DNA of 8,572 nucleotides from an uncultured Flavobacteriales bacterium (lineage in GTDB: Bacteria; Bacteroidota; Bacteroidia; Flavobacteriales; Crocinitomicaceae): contig CAMPIU010000107.1 of NCBI GenBank assembly GCA_946886545.1, positions 1-8,572 of the forward strand, in the 5' to 3' direction. The stretch's first letter is position 1. Each line of letters begins with the position of its first letter. The position numbers and the translations under genes are program-made. The notes beneath the pieces were generated by a model. That model was not told the DNA's origin, made no database searches, and saw only the letters and a program-made list of their open reading frames with translations. Shown here piece by piece: positions 6,938 to 8,572 of this stretch.

Positions 6938-8515
6938 ATGAAGCAAGCCATCTTACTACTACTTTTTAGTGGATTATTTACCATTCCCCTGTTAGCATGT
7001 ACAGGAGGAACAGCCTCAGGAGCACTCACACCAACAGCTGCATATCAAACTGTAGCTTCTCAAAACGGAAGATATTACACCATTAATGTAATCCAGTGTA
7101 ACCAATACGAATTTACGTTTTGTGCCGGGGGAGCCTCTTCGGGAATCGATACACAACTAACCTTACTGGACGCAACAGGAGCAACAGAAATTGTATATGC
7201 AGATGATATTTGCGGGACAAATGCTTCCATTAACTGGACAGCAACATTCACCGGAACTATCCGGATTTTGATCTCACAATATAATTGCGTACATGATCTT
7301 ACTTCAAACGTCACACTTGCATACCGAATGGTAGCCAACACCGGGAATTACTGTTTGAACGGAAATGCCAGCTATCAAACAATCGGCGGACAAAGCTGTA
7401 TTCAGCTTACTCCGGAAACAAACAATCAAACAGGCTGCGCATGGAATAATACCGCTATCGACTTCAACCAGACATTCAATCTTACATTGAACTATTACTT
7501 TGGAAACAACATCAATGGTGCGGATGGAACAACCTTTACATTCCAGCCTAATCCGGCAGCTTGCGGAACTGCAGGCGGACAATTGGGTGCCGGCGGGATT
7601 CCTAACTCCCTGATTATTGAATTTGATACTTACGACAACGATAATCCGGCCCATGTATTTGATTTGCTGGCTGATCATATTGCTGTGGAAATCGACGGAA
7701 ACCTACAAGGACCTGCAGCTCCTTATTGCGGCCCCACCCCGGCCTTTGCATCTTCTGCCAACCTGGATGATGGAGTTGTTCATACCATTCAAATCTCATG
7801 GGATCCATCAACTCTCAACCTTAATATTTATGTAGATGGAAGTTTGCGTTTGACATGTAACGGTGATTTTGTAAACTCCGTATTCGGAGGAGATAATACC
7901 GTTTATTGGGGGGCAACAGCTGCAACAGGCGGATTAAACAATCAACAGTACTTCTGCCCTTCAACAGTAGTTCTGCCCGTTGAATTAAGTATTTTCAAGA
8001 CCGATTGTGACGGTGAATCCAACCGGCTTTTCTGGAGAGCCGAAACAGAAAGTCGTTTAGATCATTATTTGATTGAATATACATTTGACGGACAGATTTT
8101 CTACCCACTTTCAAGCATTCAGGCAAGCGGGAGTTCTGAAGTTCCTCTTGAATATTCTTATGTCGATCAGCGCAAATGGGACAAACAAATCTATTATCGA
8201 TTAACCTCCGTTGATATGGATGGAAAATTGGATTACAGCGATTTAATTTCCGCTTTCAATTGCTCTGCAGATTCTAAAAAACTTATTACGAACCTCACTT
8301 CAGAAGAAGGGATTATCTCCATTCATTTTGCAGACAAGTCTGTTCATTATCAGGTTTTCGACTTAAATGGAAAAGCGGTAACAGAAATAATAAACAATAA
8401 AGAAAAATCTGAAAATCAATTAATTAATTCCATGTCTCAAGGTGTTTATGTGCTAAAAGCATGGAATAAACAAGAAACAATTTTGGAAAACCACCGGTTT
8501 TTGATCCAAAAGTAA
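6938..8515 (+). CDS. Secreted bacterial L-type lectin with T9SS type A sorting domain
   Basis: This encodes 525 residues from the ATG at 6938. Residues 1-20 are a signal peptide; an ATG seven codons upstream adds only a short polar lead and overlaps a possible promoter. Residues about 21-133 form a Cys-containing beta domain that resembles a prepeptidase or CUB-like module. Residues about 137-345 match a legume-type/bacterial L-type lectin fold: NGADGTTFTFQ (193-203), SLIIEFDTYDND (224-235), DHIAVEIDG (246-254), LDDGVVHTIQISWD (276-289), LNIYVDG (295-301) and VYWGATAATGG (322-332). Asp196 and the EFDTYDND acids are in the right motifs for metal and sugar binding. Residues about 346-440 (LPVELSIF; YYRLTSVDMDGKLDYS) are the fibronectin-like module often found before the sorting domain. 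Residues about 445-525 (YQVFDLNGKAV, GVYVLKAW, HRFLIQK) are the T9SS type A domain. The protein should be exported through Sec and then T9SS to the surface or medium. The ligand is unknown. LLAC (18-21) resembles a lipobox, but the sorting domain favours ordinary cleavage. Confidence 0.9.
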   Translation: MKQAILLLLFSGLFTIPLLACTGGTASGALTPTAAYQTVASQNGRYYTINVIQCNQYEFTFCAGGASSGIDTQLTLLDATGATEIVYADDICGTNASINWTATFTGTIRILISQYNCVHDLTSNVTLAYRMVANTGNYCLNGNASYQTIGGQSCIQLTPETNNQTGCAWNNTAIDFNQTFNLTLNYYFGNNINGADGTTFTFQPNPAACGTAGGQLGAGGIPNSLIIEFDTYDNDNPAHVFDLLADHIAVEIDGNLQGPAAPYCGPTPAFASSANLDDGVVHTIQISWDPSTLNLNIYVDGSLRLTCNGDFVNSVFGGDNTVYWGATAATGGLNNQQYFCPSTVVLPVELSIFKTDCDGESNRLFWRAETESRLDHYLIEYTFDGQIFYPLSSIQASGSSEVPLEYSYVDQRKWDKQIYYRLTSVDMDGKLDYSDLISAFNCSADSKKLITNLTSEEGIISIHFADKSVHYQVFDLNGKAVTEIINNKEKSENQLINSMSQGVYVLKAWNKQETILENHRFLIQK

Positions 8516-8525
8516 TCTAGCTCAA

Positions 8526-8565
8526 GGTGTTATTTATAAGAATACATTGCTTAAATCTTAACACC
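8526..8565. repeat. Inverted repeat just after the lectin gene
   Basis: GGTGTTA (8526-8532) and TAACACC (8559-8565) are perfect 7-bp inverted arms separated by 26 bases. There is no T run after the right arm, and the loop is long for a rho-independent terminator. It may be a weak RNA hairpin at the end of the lectin message or part of the control region of a gene beyond the window. Confidence 0.3.
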
Positions 8566-8572
8566 CGCAGAT

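Noticed and set aside
7075..7835. Several overlapping open frames of 65-124 codons on both strands inside the lectin gene
   Set aside because: They are shadows of the lectin frame, without signal peptides, motifs or plausible starts.
1..8572. Mobile element, CRISPR array, toxin-antitoxin or phage-defence system
   Set aside because: I found no transposase, integrase, regular short repeats with spacers, terminal inverted repeats or known defence domains. Base composition and codon use look even across the window.

Overview
The window looks like a piece of chromosome from a Bacteroidota bacterium, most likely of the Flavobacteriia type (Crocinitomicaceae/Fluviicola-like). This rests on several things seen in the sequence. 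The last gene ends in a type IX secretion (T9SS) type A sorting domain. A Cys-rich secreted protein carries Ig-like repeats of the kind common in gliding and adhesive Bacteroidota. The lysA promoter matches the Bacteroidota sigma consensus (TTTG, 19 bp, TAnnTTTG). Genes lack Shine-Dalgarno sequences, and the DNA is AT-rich throughout. The genus is an inference.

Layout from left to right. Positions 1-1475 (minus strand) hold the first 491 codons of a large secreted Ig-repeat protein whose 3' end lies outside the window. It overlaps by 4 bases (ATGA) a small secreted protein of unknown function (1472-1750, minus). Further upstream on the same strand is a membrane-anchored or secreted alpha/beta hydrolase (1891-2919, minus). 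A class I SAM-dependent methyltransferase (2957-3589, plus) is divergent from the hydrolase, with a very short gap. It converges on lysA, diaminopimelate decarboxylase (3660-4892, minus), and a strong minus-strand terminator lies between them. Divergent from lysA is a secreted or periplasmic DUF4139-family protein (5037-6764, plus) with its own terminator. Last comes a secreted bacterial L-type lectin with a T9SS sorting domain (6938-8515, plus).

The only likely tightly coupled pair is the small secreted protein and the Ig-repeat protein. The others look like mostly single-gene units: one housekeeping enzyme (LysA, last step of lysine synthesis), one soluble methyltransferase, and four or five exported proteins acting at or beyond the envelope. 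I see no tRNA, rRNA, CRISPR array, insertion sequence, phage gene or clear sign of horizontal transfer. I do not see a convincing new multi-gene system. The best leads are the small protein coupled to the adhesin and the secreted lectin.
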